NCBI GenBank assembly: GCA_038116745.1
Contig: JAYODW010000018.1
Location: forward strand, 1 to 64,000
From: JAYODW01 sp038116745
Lineage (GTDB): Bacteria > Pseudomonadota > Gammaproteobacteria > Ga0077536
DNA length: 64,000 bases
Direction of reading: 5' to 3'
Below, one piece after another: positions 1 to 9,430 of the stretch; the stretch's first letter is position 1; every line of letters starts with the position of its first letter. Made by a program: the position numbers and the translations under genes. The notes under the pieces are model-generated. The model did no database searches. It was not told the DNA's origin and saw nothing but the letters and a program-made list of their open reading frames with translations.

Positions 1-1179
1 ACGATCGAGCGACTTTAGACAGCGCGCGAGCTCTGCAGCCCGCGCCCCGTTGGCGCACGACAAATCTGAAAAATGCCACTCGTCGACTAAGGGCATCAGC
101 GGGCGCAGAAACTCCAGATGATTTTTGGTGTTCAACATCCCGGCAATGACAAACGTCCGCGCAGCAGGCGGCATCGTGCGCAAAGTCTCCGCAAATATCG
201 CAGCGGCCTGCGGATTGTGGGCAACGTCCATGACGTATTCGACGCTGCCTTTGACGCGCTGAAAACGTCCGTTCAACTGCACCTCAGCAAGGCCGCGGGC
301 AATGGCATCAAAATCCACCGCCATGCGTGGTTGCAGGATATCAATCACCTTGAGTACACCAGAGGCATTGCGCAGCTGGTGCGCTCCATCCAGACCCGGA
401 TAGGGAAGACATCGGAGTTCGGTAGCACCGCTCCACCAGGTCCAATCCTGCGACGCAGGCTCGAAGGCGAAATCGACACCCAGCAGCGCCAGCGATGCAC
501 CGATCCGATCGCTTTCTGACATTAACGTCTCGGGGGCCTCGTGATCGGAGCAGACGGCAGGCCTACTGGTCCGCATGATGCCGGCTTTTTCTATCGCAAT
601 GGCCTCGCGTGTGGTTCCAAGCCAGTCCTCGTGGTCAAGGCCGATAGCGGCGATTAGAGAGACGTCAGCATCAATTATGTTGACTGCGTCCAGCCGCCCG
701 CCCAGGCCAACCTCAAGGATGACCAGATCCAGCTCTACACCGGCGAGATGGTGCAACGCGGCCAGTGTCGCGAACTCGAAATAGGTCAGAGGCACATCGC
801 CTCGAGCGTCTTCGACCGCAGCAAAAGCCTGGCAGATGGCGCGCTCCTCCAAGGGCGCGCCCGCCACTCTGATCCGCTCACTGAAGCGCAGCAGATGAGG
901 AGAGGTGTAAGTCCCGACCCGATAACCAGCCGCGCGCCAGATTGATTCCAGCATGGCCACGCTCGAACCCTTACCATTAGTTCCGGCTACCGTCACTACC
1001 ACCGGCGCTGGGCGAGACAGTTTCAGTCTTTCTGCAACAGCGCGGCAACGCTCCAGGCCAAGCTCAATCTGCTCTCCGCGCGCAGCCTCAATCCACTGCA
1101 GCCACTCTGTCAGCGAAGCGTCAACCGCCGGCGGGACACTGCCACGAACCGGCTCGAAGTGCTGACTCGAAACAGCCAT
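1..1179 (-). CDS. folC: Bifunctional folylpolyglutamate synthase / dihydrofolate synthase, C-terminus cut by window edge
   Basis: My translation from the ATG at 1179 gives about 393 residues before the window ends; the family is usually about 420-430, so only the C-terminal tail is missing. The Mur-ligase-type P-loop GTNGKGS is at about residue 67, and LDAVNIIDADVSL and DVAHNPQAA are also recognisable. The enzyme adds glutamate to dihydropteroate and to reduced folates in the cytoplasm, using ATP. Its start overlaps the accD stop by one base (TGATG), which indicates translational coupling and matches the accD-folC pair of many gammaproteobacteria. Confidence 0.93.
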   Translation of the reverse strand, partial: MAVSSQHFEPVRGSVPPAVDASLTEWLQWIEAARGEQIELGLERCRAVAERLKLSRPAPVVVTVAGTNGKGSSVAMLESIWRAAGYRVGTYTSPHLLRFSERIRVAGAPLEERAICQAFAAVEDARGDVPLTYFEFATLAALHHLAGVELDLVILEVGLGGRLDAVNIIDADVSLIAAIGLDHEDWLGTTREAIAIEKAGIMRTSRPAVCSDHEAPETLMSESDRIGASLALLGVDFAFEPASQDWTWWSGATELRCLPYPGLDGAHQLRNASGVLKVIDILQPRMAVDFDAIARGLAEVQLNGRFQRVKGSVEYVMDVAHNPQAAAIFAETLRTMPPAARTFVIAGMLNTKNHLEFLRPLMPLVDEWHFSDLSCANGARAAELARCLKSLDR

Positions 1180-2075
1180 CAAACCTCAGGGACACTCATG
1201 CTGTCAGCGACCTCCAGCTCGATAGGGCGATGAGTCAGGATGGATAGCATAGACACAATAGTGGCCTTCAGCTCGCGCCTGTCGACAATCATGTCGATGG
1301 CGCCATGTTCAAGGAGAAACTCGCTACGTTGAAAGCCCTCGGGTAGAACCTGTCGGACGGTCTGTTCGATTACTCTCGGCCCGGCAAAACCGATCAGCGC
1401 GCCCGGTTCGGCGATGATGATGTCACCCAATGTTCCCAAGCTGGCTGATACCCCACCGGTTGTGGGGTCTGTGAGTACCACGATATAGGGGAGACCCTGC
1501 TCACGTAACTCAGCGATCGCGGCGCTGGTTTTGGCCATCTGCATGAGCGAGACCAGTGCCTCCTGCATCCGCGCGCCACCACTGGCACAGAAACAAACGA
1601 ATGGCAGACGCGCTTTGATAGCCCTTTGTGCACCCTGATGGAAACGCTCGCCGACAACCGAGCCCATCGAACCGCCCATGAAAGCAAACTCAAACGCAGC
1701 GGCTACAAGGGGCAGTCCCCCCGCAATGCCTTCCATGACAACCAGCGCATCGGTCTCACCGGTTGCTTTCTGGGACGCGCTAAGTCGGTCTCTGTAGCGC
1801 TTGCCGTCTTTGAATTTCAAAAAATCGACGGGCGTGATGTCCGCGCCGATTTCGGTCGTTGATGAATCGTCGAAGAAGCGCAGCAGACGACTGCGTGCGG
1901 CAATACGCATGTGATGCCCGCACTTGATGCAGACCTCAAGATTGCGCTCCAGCTCAGCCCGATAAAGCACAGCCTTACACTCGGCGCAGCTGGTCCATAA
2001 CCCCTCGGGGATTGCCTTTTTTGACGAACCGTCGGTCCTGATACTTGCCGGCAGGAGACGCTTGAACCAGTTCAT
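1179..2075 (-). CDS. accD: Acetyl-CoA carboxylase carboxyltransferase subunit beta
   Basis: This 298-residue protein has the N-terminal zinc ribbon typical of AccD (CAEC near residue 30 and CIKC near 50), followed by the crotonase-like carboxyltransferase domain with SGGARMQE and GGVSAS motifs. With AccA it transfers carboxyl from biotin-BCCP to acetyl-CoA to give malonyl-CoA for fatty-acid synthesis. It starts in a TGATG overlap with the trpA stop and ends in another with the folC start, so trpA, accD and folC look translationally coupled. Length and motifs are standard. Confidence 0.97.
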   Translation of the reverse strand: MNWFKRLLPASIRTDGSSKKAIPEGLWTSCAECKAVLYRAELERNLEVCIKCGHHMRIAARSRLLRFFDDSSTTEIGADITPVDFLKFKDGKRYRDRLSASQKATGETDALVVMEGIAGGLPLVAAAFEFAFMGGSMGSVVGERFHQGAQRAIKARLPFVCFCASGGARMQEALVSLMQMAKTSAAIAELREQGLPYIVVLTDPTTGGVSASLGTLGDIIIAEPGALIGFAGPRVIEQTVRQVLPEGFQRSEFLLEHGAIDMIVDRRELKATIVSMLSILTHRPIELEVADSMSVPEV

Positions 2076-2896
2076 CAGGCCGGTTCCGTTGCCGGAATAT
2101 CATCCAGCGCACTACGCAGGGAGGTGACGAAATCCTCGATCGCAGCGGAAACCGCTGCGCGCCCGCCCCCGTTCTCTATCAGCTCCACGATCGCGCTGCC
2201 AACGATCACCGCATCAGCCAGAAGCGCCGCTTGCACTGCAGATTCTGCTGTACGGATCCCGAAGCCAATTCCGATAGGCAAATTACCGGCTTTGCGTATT
2301 TCAGCAACACATGCGCTGACCTCATCCATCGCCGCGGCCTTGGTACCAGTCACGCCTTTCACCGACACAAAATAAACAAAGCCTGAGGCTGCCGAGCAGA
2401 CCTGCCGCATCCGCGCTGGCGGCGAGTTCGGCGCGACGAGAAATACCTGATCCAGGCCCTCAGCCGTCACTTCGGCATTGAATGTCACAGCCTCCTCCGG
2501 AGGCAGGTCAACTACCAGCACTCCGTCGACCCCCGCACTGCTGGCCAGCGCCGCGAAGCGCTTCGCGCCCATATGCTCAAAGGGGTTCAGGTAGCCCATC
2601 AAAACGACCGGTGTGTTCTGGTCACGCTGCCGGAATTCGCGCACCGTATTCAGAACATCATTCAGGCTGAATCCATGAGATAACGCCCGTTCACTGGCGC
2701 GTTGGATAGTTTCGCCATCTGCCATCGGGTCAGAAAACGGCACTCCCAGTTCAACGATATCGGCGCCACCACGGACCAGGGCATGCATCCATTCAACAGT
2801 CTCGGACGCGGATGGATCGCCGGCGGTAATGAAAGTAATCAGACCCTTACGGCCGTCCCGGGCCAGAGTGTCAAAACAACGGGCTATTCGACTCAT
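2075..2896 (-). CDS. trpA: Tryptophan synthase alpha subunit
   Basis: This 273-residue TIM-barrel protein cleaves indole-3-glycerol phosphate to indole and glyceraldehyde 3-phosphate and passes indole through the tunnel to TrpB. Family motifs are present: FITAGDPS near the N-terminus, ELGVPFSDPMADG containing the catalytic Glu, and GFGIRTAE in the phosphate-binding region. It starts 26 bases after the trpB stop and overlaps accD at its own end, consistent with a trpF-trpB-trpA-accD-folC transcription unit. Confidence 0.97.
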   Translation of the reverse strand: MSRIARCFDTLARDGRKGLITFITAGDPSASETVEWMHALVRGGADIVELGVPFSDPMADGETIQRASERALSHGFSLNDVLNTVREFRQRDQNTPVVLMGYLNPFEHMGAKRFAALASSAGVDGVLVVDLPPEEAVTFNAEVTAEGLDQVFLVAPNSPPARMRQVCSAASGFVYFVSVKGVTGTKAAAMDEVSACVAEIRKAGNLPIGIGFGIRTAESAVQAALLADAVIVGSAIVELIENGGGRAAVSAAIEDFVTSLRSALDDIPATEPA

Positions 2897-2922
2897 GGAA
2901 TGATCTCTCGTGACCTCACCGC

Positions 2923-4161
2923 TTAAAGTTCTATGTTCTGAATCGCGGCGACGGTCTGGATATCTTTGTCACCTCTTCCGGAGAGGTTCACCACTACAAT
3001 CCGGTCGGGGCTCAGATCGCGGGCCAGTTTTTCGGCGTACGCAACCGCATGGCTCGATTCGAGCGCTGGAATGATGCCCTCCAGACGAGTCAGACGCTCA
3101 AACGCAGCCAATGCTTCTGAGTCGGTCACAGTCACGTACTTGGCGCGGCCACTATCTTTGAGCCAGGCGTGCTCGGGACCGACGCCTGGATAATCGAGCC
3201 CCGCAGAGATCGAATGGGTCGCCTCGATCTGCCCGCACTCGTCCTGCATTAGATAAGTGCGATTCCCGTGCAACACACCAGGAGAACCAGCACTCAACGG
3301 CGCAGAGTGGCGGCCGGACTCTACACCCTCGCCTCCGGCCTCGACACCAATCATCTGGACATCGCTGTCGTTGATGAACGGATAGAACATACCGATCGCA
3401 TTGGAGCCGCCGCCAACGCAGGCCACTACCGCGTCGGGCAGTCTCCCCTCTCGAGCCAGAGTCTGTGCTCTGGTTTCCCGCCCGATAACCGCCTGAAAAT
3501 CTCTGACCATGGCGGGGTAAGGGTGAGGGCCGGCAACTGTGCCGATGATGTAGAAAGTGTCGTCGACAAAGCTCACCCAATCTCGGAGCGCTTCATTAAG
3601 CGCGTCTTTGAGAGTCCGGGAGCCCGACGTCACTGCACGGACCTCGGCTCCGAGGAGCTTCATGCGGTAAACGTTCGGGGATTGGCGCTGGATATCATCT
3701 GCGCCCATGTACACACAGCAGCGCATACCGCCCCGGGCCGCGACAGTGGCAGTCGCAACACCATGCTGACCGGCTCCGGTTTCGGCGATCACACGCGGTT
3801 TGCCCATGCGTTGCGCGAGGAGCGCCTGGCCCACCGTGTTATTGACCTTGTGCGCACCGGTGTGATTCAGGTCTTCTCGCTTGAGGTAGATACGCGCACC
3901 ACCTGCGTGCTGGGTAAGACGCCGGGCAAAGTACAGCGGCGAGGGGCGCCCGACGTAGTGCTGCAGATCTTCATCCAGCTCCGCAAGGAAATCCGGGTCA
4001 CGCAGATATTTGAAATAAGCGCCTTCCAGCTCACGTAGCGGTTCAATCAGCGTTTCCGCGACGAAACGCCCACCAAATATTCCGAAATGACCATTCTCAT
4101 CCGGAAACGGCGTCTCACTACCCACACTAGCAGCGGTTATCGCCTCAGCTCTCGCGCTCAA
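2923..4161 (-). CDS. trpB: Tryptophan synthase beta subunit
   Basis: This is the PLP enzyme that condenses indole with serine. The PLP lysine lies in HTGAHKVNN, the phosphate-binding loop is GGGSNA, and substrate residues appear in ETGAGQHG. The open frame runs back to 4182, but a consensus AGGAGG lies nine bases before an in-frame TTG at 4161, so I place the start there (412 residues). A GTG near 4125 would give a length closer to E. coli TrpB. With the TTG start the gene overlaps the end of trpF by 17 bases. The exact start is unsettled. Confidence 0.93.
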   Translation of the reverse strand: MSARAEAITAASVGSETPFPDENGHFGIFGGRFVAETLIEPLRELEGAYFKYLRDPDFLAELDEDLQHYVGRPSPLYFARRLTQHAGGARIYLKREDLNHTGAHKVNNTVGQALLAQRMGKPRVIAETGAGQHGVATATVAARGGMRCCVYMGADDIQRQSPNVYRMKLLGAEVRAVTSGSRTLKDALNEALRDWVSFVDDTFYIIGTVAGPHPYPAMVRDFQAVIGRETRAQTLAREGRLPDAVVACVGGGSNAIGMFYPFINDSDVQMIGVEAGGEGVESGRHSAPLSAGSPGVLHGNRTYLMQDECGQIEATHSISAGLDYPGVGPEHAWLKDSGRAKYVTVTDSEALAAFERLTRLEGIIPALESSHAVAYAEKLARDLSPDRIVVVNLSGRGDKDIQTVAAIQNIEL

Positions 4162-4774
4162 CTTTCCTGACCTCCTCAACAAATCGATGCATTTTCGAGA
4201 CGTCCTTGCGCCCCTTGGACAGCTCTATGCCACCGCTAACGTCAACCGCCCAAGGCGTTGTCATACGCACAGCCGAAGCAATATTTTCCGGGGTTAATCC
4301 GCCAGCAAGAATCAAGGGTTTCGGCAAATCTCGCGGAACGATTTTCCAATCGAAGACTCTACCCGTACCGCCATGAAGTTTTTCGTCCCAGGCATCCAGC
4401 AAAATTGCTTTCGCGCTCGTCTGTTCAGCGCGGACCGCTTCGATATCCGCTGAGGAGCGCACCTGCAGCGCCCTGATCCAAGGGCGGCCTGCGATCAACG
4501 GCTGCGTTGGGACATGAGCTCCATGATACTGGATGACATCAATCCCGGTGACCGCCACAGCCTCCATTAAGGTCTCCTCTGACGCGTCAACAAACAGTCC
4601 GACTGTACTTACGAATGGCGGAAGCTGAGCGATGATCCTGGCTGCGTCGGCAGGCGCGACGAAACGAGGGCTAGGCGGATAAAAAACAAATCCAAGCGCG
4701 TCCGCGCCCGCCTCAACGGCGGCCTTTGAATCATCCAGATTAGTCAGACCGCAGAACTTTATCTTGACGCGCAT
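4145..4774 (-). CDS. trpF: Phosphoribosylanthranilate isomerase
   Basis: This 209-residue TIM barrel carries KFCGLTNLDD at the N-terminus (catalytic Cys), then GLFVDAS, QYHG and AGGLTPENI, all TrpF hallmarks. It catalyses the Amadori rearrangement of phosphoribosylanthranilate in tryptophan synthesis. It is the first gene of the trpF-trpB-trpA run and is separate from trpC, as in pseudomonads and unlike the enterobacterial trpC(F) fusion. It starts with ATG, and 194 bases separate it from the truA stop upstream. Confidence 0.96.
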   Translation of the reverse strand: MRVKIKFCGLTNLDDSKAAVEAGADALGFVFYPPSPRFVAPADAARIIAQLPPFVSTVGLFVDASEETLMEAVAVTGIDVIQYHGAHVPTQPLIAGRPWIRALQVRSSADIEAVRAEQTSAKAILLDAWDEKLHGGTGRVFDWKIVPRDLPKPLILAGGLTPENIASAVRMTTPWAVDVSGGIELSKGRKDVSKMHRFVEEVRKVERES

Positions 4775-4968
4775 GGCAACGAACAGCGGTCTTCAGTGCC
4801 TTAATGTTGTGATTATCTCACTACCGTAGCTTGACTCACACCCACGCGCACCGCTGGTGCCTGTGCATAACGCAGTAAAAATAATGAGTCATTCGGAGCT
4901 GCGCCTCGACGCAGCACCGCGCTCCGCGCTTGCCGCCAGCACGTACCCGCGTAGCCGTGCACGGGGCG

Positions 4969-5775
4969 CTACTGAAACCCGGAGCCTCCGTAAGCAGGCA
5001 GCATCGGGGTTAGACGTGCAGCTCGCGGGAGATCGAACACTTCTGGGTATTCCACCGCAGCCAGATAGAGTCCATCTGGGGGCGCCGTTATACCGCCAAG
5101 TTCCCGGCGGCGACCAATCAGGACATCCAGCGCCCATTCCGGGGTCTGTTTACCTGCGCCAATCTGCAAAAGAACGCCGGCAAAATTTCTCACCATGTGC
5201 TGCAGGAAAGCGTTCGCTTCAACGCGCAGAAAAAAGAGATTCCCGCTTCTTCCAACATCAAACGTGTAGACCGTCCTCACTGGGTGTCGCGCCTGACAAC
5301 CGCTTGCGCGAAAAGCCGAAAAGTCATGCTCCCCGAGCCAGTATCGTGCCGCAACGCGCATCCGCTCGAGGTCCAGCGGCAGACATTCCCAGGTCACTTT
5401 TCCCGCCCACAAGCTGGAGCGGGTTGGTCGATTGAGAATCAGGTAATCGTAAGCCCGACGTACAGCTGCGAATCGTGCGTGAAAACTCTTGGAGACTTCT
5501 CGCGCCCACAGGACGTTGATGTCCCGGGGTAACCGGCTGTTAGTTCCCAAAACCCAGGAGCGGCTGCTTCTGGTGACCTCGGAATCGAAATGGACGACCT
5601 GAAAGGCGGCGTGCACCCCCGCATCAGTGCGCCCGGCGCAATGCAGCCTGATGGAGTGGTTCGCGATCTTGCTTACAGCGCGCTCCAGTTCCGACTGAAC
5701 GGTTCTGGTTCCCTCCTGGAACTGCCATCCATGAAAACCCCGACCGTCGTACTCAACCCCGAGCGCTATGCGCAT
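4969..5775 (-). CDS. truA: tRNA pseudouridine(38-40) synthase TruA
   Basis: This 268-residue protein converts uridines 38-40 of the tRNA anticodon arm to pseudouridine. The catalytic Asp is residue 51 in the family motif GRTDAGVHA. The second-half motif HMVRNFAGVLLQIG is also intact. It lies between fimV and trpF on the same strand, the standard gammaproteobacterial arrangement. Length is normal. Confidence 0.96.
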   Translation of the reverse strand: MRIALGVEYDGRGFHGWQFQEGTRTVQSELERAVSKIANHSIRLHCAGRTDAGVHAAFQVVHFDSEVTRSSRSWVLGTNSRLPRDINVLWAREVSKSFHARFAAVRRAYDYLILNRPTRSSLWAGKVTWECLPLDLERMRVAARYWLGEHDFSAFRASGCQARHPVRTVYTFDVGRSGNLFFLRVEANAFLQHMVRNFAGVLLQIGAGKQTPEWALDVLIGRRRELGGITAPPDGLYLAAVEYPEVFDLPRAARLTPMLPAYGGSGFQ

Positions 5776-5859
5776 GTCTGTCGACCGTTCACCTGCGTAG
5801 GCGATGCCCCGCTGTCGAGGGTCCTGATTAGAAGGCGCAGAACTCGGGCAAAAAGTTGG

Positions 5860-8800
5860 CTATTCCGTCAGTCCTTGGAGCAGAGTCTCAGCTTCGGATT
5901 GCTGCGCTGCGTCCCCTTGCTCCATGACTTCCCGCAGGATCGTAGCGGCGCCGTCAGTATCGCCGAGTTCGATATACGCCCTCGCAAGATTGAGCTTGGT
6001 ATCGGCTTCATCAGCGTCAACCGGGATATCGACACTGTCGTCGGAATTGTCCGCCTCAGCGGCCATCGCCATAGTCTGCTCAAAGTCCATGTCCAGCTCG
6101 AGGTCCGCCCCGGCCGTATCGTCGAACCCCGAAACGCTCTCATTGCCTGACGCATCCGGCTCCGCGTCGAGATCGAGTTCTCCGGGCTCGATATCCAGGT
6201 CGCCTAGCTCGTCATCGGCGTCGTCACCTTGGAGATAGTTCGCCGTATTGTCTAGCAACGACTCCACTTCAGCGGTTCGCGTTGCAGCCAGAGCTTCTAT
6301 ATCGGTTGTCGCATCCAGGGCAACATCGAACTCGATATCGGCATCGTCATCCTCAGGAGCGATCTCCTGCTCTGCTTGCTCAAAAGAAGACTCTGAGCTG
6401 TCGAGAAGGTCGCTACCGTCGTCGACCAACGATGCCATGGTGATCTCAAGCCGACCCTCGGCATCCTCATTTTCTACGACACCCAGCCCTCCTGAGCCCT
6501 CGCCGCCATCCATGGTGATATCCAGGTCGATATCCATGTCGACCGCTTCGTCCACTGCCAGGCTTTCTTCAGCAGCATCAGCGGCGACGGCGAGGTCGTC
6601 CAGAATCGCACTGGTATCGGCACCATCACCTAGATCGAGGTCCCCAATGTCAAAATCGGAAGAGGACTCTCCAAGCTCCTCCCTCGCAGTTCCGCTGCTG
6701 GCCGGGGGCTCTTCATCTCCCCCAAATGCAGACGCAAGCGTCCCACTGATGTCAAAATCCAGCTCTGCTTCCTCGTCCTCGTCTACTTCATCCAGCGTGT
6801 CGCCATCCATCGCATCAAGACGCTCCTCCCGCAGGGGCGGGGTCGAGTCGAGCAGTTCTTCATCATCAGGACCTGCGTCCAGCGGGGCACCGGTTGCTTC
6901 AAGTAATCCACCGGAAGAAGTGCCTCCAGTGATGTCCATGAAGTCGTCCTCCGTACCATCACCCTGCGCATCCTGACTGCCAGGCACATCGACACCGAGG
7001 TCGAAATCAAGATCCAAGGCTTCTGCGTTATCAGCCGTGACGTCCAGCGGGTCAGCGAGCGCCCCTTCCGAACCAAGCGACGCTATATCGAGCACGTCTG
7101 CATCTCCAGCCCCCACCACCTCATCTCGGGGCGTGGTCACCGCCAGATCGCTGTCGCTTTCCGGTACCTGTCCCTGGGTAAGATCCAACACATCATCTTC
7201 TGAGTCCGCGCTGCTCTCATCCGAGGGCGTACTGTCGAGAACATCGTCCTCTGAACCGCCCAGGTCGAAATCCAGTGCATTCTCTGTAGTCCCGTCGTCT
7301 TCAGCTGTCAGGTCAACGAAAGCCTTCGCCGAATCAGCCTGCGATGTTGCATCTGAAACGTCGCCACCATCGGTGAACAAAGCACGATCCGGCGACATCT
7401 CTGACCACATCGCCACTGCACTGACCCATAACGGATCCTCGTCACCGACAGCTGCCTGCAGGTCGCGAGCCGCTGTCTCGTAGGCAGCGCGGTCGTTCGC
7501 TGAGTAGTACACCTCCAGCAAGCGGAGCTTGTATTCATGTCGATCCGGGTGCTCGTCAATAACCTCCTTAACAAGCTGCTCGGCCTGGTCAAAGCGCTCG
7601 TATGCAAGGTAGACATTCATTTCCTCCAGCGGATCGAGTTCCTCTTCCGCTGCTAGCTGCTCTACATCCAGGGGAGCATCGCTCGCAGGACTCTCTGGAA
7701 TAGACTCGCGCGCGGCCTGCTGGTCGCGCACGTCCAGATCTATCGCGGTGGTGTTTGGGTCAAGTGCCTCGGTACTCTTGCGCGTCGTCTCCTCACCATC
7801 CGTCAGGTCAGGCATTTCCGTCACTGCAGCAACCGCCACCGTGTCGCTCGCAGGCGCCCGCTTCTGCTTCGGGGACGTTTCTTTGCCACCCGCTTTCCTG
7901 GCCCTGAGCAATGTCCGCAGAACCAGAATCAAGACCAGCAGGAGTAGAAAAGCCAACGCCCCCAGAACGGCCACAGCGCCGCCAGGAACCTGCGCCGCGA
8001 TTTGAGCGGGGATTAAATTGAACGGGAAGTTCTGGGCTTCGGGCTGCATTGCCGGAGCCGTTTCCTTCGCTGAGCGAGGGCTAGGCAGCGTTATTTCAGT
8101 TTCGTCCTCGACTGCCTCGGCTAAATCGGTTACTGCCTCGCTCAGCGCAACAGCGGGACCTTCCTCTAAGCCGAGTTCGACGAGGCGAGCCTGAAGCGCA
8201 GCCAGCTCCTCGTCCTTGATATTCACCTGACGTTGGAGCAAGTCGATGATGTCTTCAGCTTCGGTGAGCTTGCCCTTCAGATCCTGGGTCTGTTGCGAGT
8301 GCGCTTCGAGCTCCTCACGCAGCAATTCCGCGTCGGACGTCCCAGACGCTTCGCCTGACGCGTTCCCTACTCCCTCGGCCCCTCCAGGCGCTACCAACTC
8401 CAGCCGAGCCTCAGTCTGCGTGCTGGGCGCTGCGGTATCAGGCTCTGTCACGGCAGACGCGCCCAGACTCTGTGAGCTCGGATTCGATGCGACCTGCTGT
8501 CGATAGGACTGCCATAGTTCGTGCTGGCGACGAACCTCAGCAATGGCCTCGGCCGTGCTCAGCTCACGCAGAGCGGCATCTGACGGCAGACGCAGGACTG
8601 AACCGCGCTGCAGCAAATTGATGTTCCCGCGGGAGAACGCTTGCGGATTTTCTCGCAGCATGGCCAGCATCATCTGCTGCACACTGATTCCTTGATCAGG
8701 ACGATAGCGAGTCGCTAGTGCCCAAAGCGTATCGTTGGCGCCAACGGGGCCAATTTGTCCGCTTGCGGTAGCGGCGGTCGACGCTAGCTCGCTGCCTGCT

Positions 8801-9285
8801 TCCGGTTTTTCAGGGTCGGTAACGGTAGCTGGCTTCTGCTGCTCTGGCGGCGCGAGGTCTGCGGATGCCGCCTGGGGCGGCGCCCCTGGCGCATAGAGCG
8901 GCGGATCCAACAGTACTGTGTATTCACGGAGCAGGCGCCCTTGGGACCAGTTCACATCGAGCAGAAAATTCAGAAAGGGCTCCCTGATCGGCTCCCTCGA
9001 TGTCACGGAAATCAGATTGTTTCCTGCGTCGTCAGTATCCAGCGCGAAACGCAGTTTGTAGAGAATCGGGTTCAGCTGCGCACCGGCACGCTCGAAGTCC
9101 TCGGGCGAGGCGAGCAAAATTTTCAGGGAATCAATGTCGTCGCCAGTCGCCCCGATGACGTTGATACGTCCGGCGAACGGTTCATTTAACCCGGACTTGG
9201 ATTGAAGGGGACCTAGTCCTAAAGCAAACGCGACGGTGCTCGCCGCGCAGCAAACCAGCAGAGCAACTGCTCGTTTCCTCAGCAT
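5860..9285 (-). CDS. fimV: FimV/HubP-type polar hub protein
   Basis: This 1141-residue protein matches FimV in its layout. There is a signal peptide, a periplasmic FimV N-terminal domain, a LysM-like peptidoglycan-binding segment (about 185-260, NDTLWALATRYRPDQ), a coiled coil at about 330-375 and one membrane helix at about 437-460. A very long, strongly acidic cytoplasmic region of Asp/Glu-rich segments (DLDFDLG, DDVLDSTP variants) follows. The C-terminal TPR-like FimV tail is TKLNLARAYIELGD. FimV homologues organise the cell pole, type IV pili and twitching. The acidic stretch gives long spurious Ser-rich antisense frames. Neighbours asd and truA are conserved. Confidence 0.92.
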   Translation of the reverse strand: MLRKRAVALLVCCAASTVAFALGLGPLQSKSGLNEPFAGRINVIGATGDDIDSLKILLASPEDFERAGAQLNPILYKLRFALDTDDAGNNLISVTSREPIREPFLNFLLDVNWSQGRLLREYTVLLDPPLYAPGAPPQAASADLAPPEQQKPATVTDPEKPEAGSELASTAATASGQIGPVGANDTLWALATRYRPDQGISVQQMMLAMLRENPQAFSRGNINLLQRGSVLRLPSDAALRELSTAEAIAEVRRQHELWQSYRQQVASNPSSQSLGASAVTEPDTAAPSTQTEARLELVAPGGAEGVGNASGEASGTSDAELLREELEAHSQQTQDLKGKLTEAEDIIDLLQRQVNIKDEELAALQARLVELGLEEGPAVALSEAVTDLAEAVEDETEITLPSPRSAKETAPAMQPEAQNFPFNLIPAQIAAQVPGGAVAVLGALAFLLLLVLILVLRTLLRARKAGGKETSPKQKRAPASDTVAVAAVTEMPDLTDGEETTRKSTEALDPNTTAIDLDVRDQQAARESIPESPASDAPLDVEQLAAEEELDPLEEMNVYLAYERFDQAEQLVKEVIDEHPDRHEYKLRLLEVYYSANDRAAYETAARDLQAAVGDEDPLWVSAVAMWSEMSPDRALFTDGGDVSDATSQADSAKAFVDLTAEDDGTTENALDFDLGGSEDDVLDSTPSDESSADSEDDVLDLTQGQVPESDSDLAVTTPRDEVVGAGDADVLDIASLGSEGALADPLDVTADNAEALDLDFDLGVDVPGSQDAQGDGTEDDFMDITGGTSSGGLLEATGAPLDAGPDDEELLDSTPPLREERLDAMDGDTLDEVDEDEEAELDFDISGTLASAFGGDEEPPASSGTAREELGESSSDFDIGDLDLGDGADTSAILDDLAVAADAAEESLAVDEAVDMDIDLDITMDGGEGSGGLGVVENEDAEGRLEITMASLVDDGSDLLDSSESSFEQAEQEIAPEDDDADIEFDVALDATTDIEALAATRTAEVESLLDNTANYLQGDDADDELGDLDIEPGELDLDAEPDASGNESVSGFDDTAGADLELDMDFEQTMAMAAEADNSDDSVDIPVDADEADTKLNLARAYIELGDTDGAATILREVMEQGDAAQQSEAETLLQGLTE

Positions 9286-9430
9286 GACGTCATTCCTTCA
9301 AGTCAAATAGCTTCTGCGCCGCGTTTCGGATGACATCTGCAGGAACTTTCACATGGACTCCCGTAGCACCTGAACCCACTGCGGCACTCTAAACTTCGAA
9401 TGTTCTTTACAATTTGTCGCTAACTATAGC

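Noticed and set aside
3268..4038. 256-codon plus-strand frame
   Set aside because: Antisense shadow of trpB, which has complete family motifs.
6248..6976. 242-codon Ser-rich frame on the plus strand
   Set aside because: It is antisense to the Asp/Glu-rich part of fimV; GAC/GAG-rich codons read in reverse give Ser runs. No ribosome-binding site or family match.
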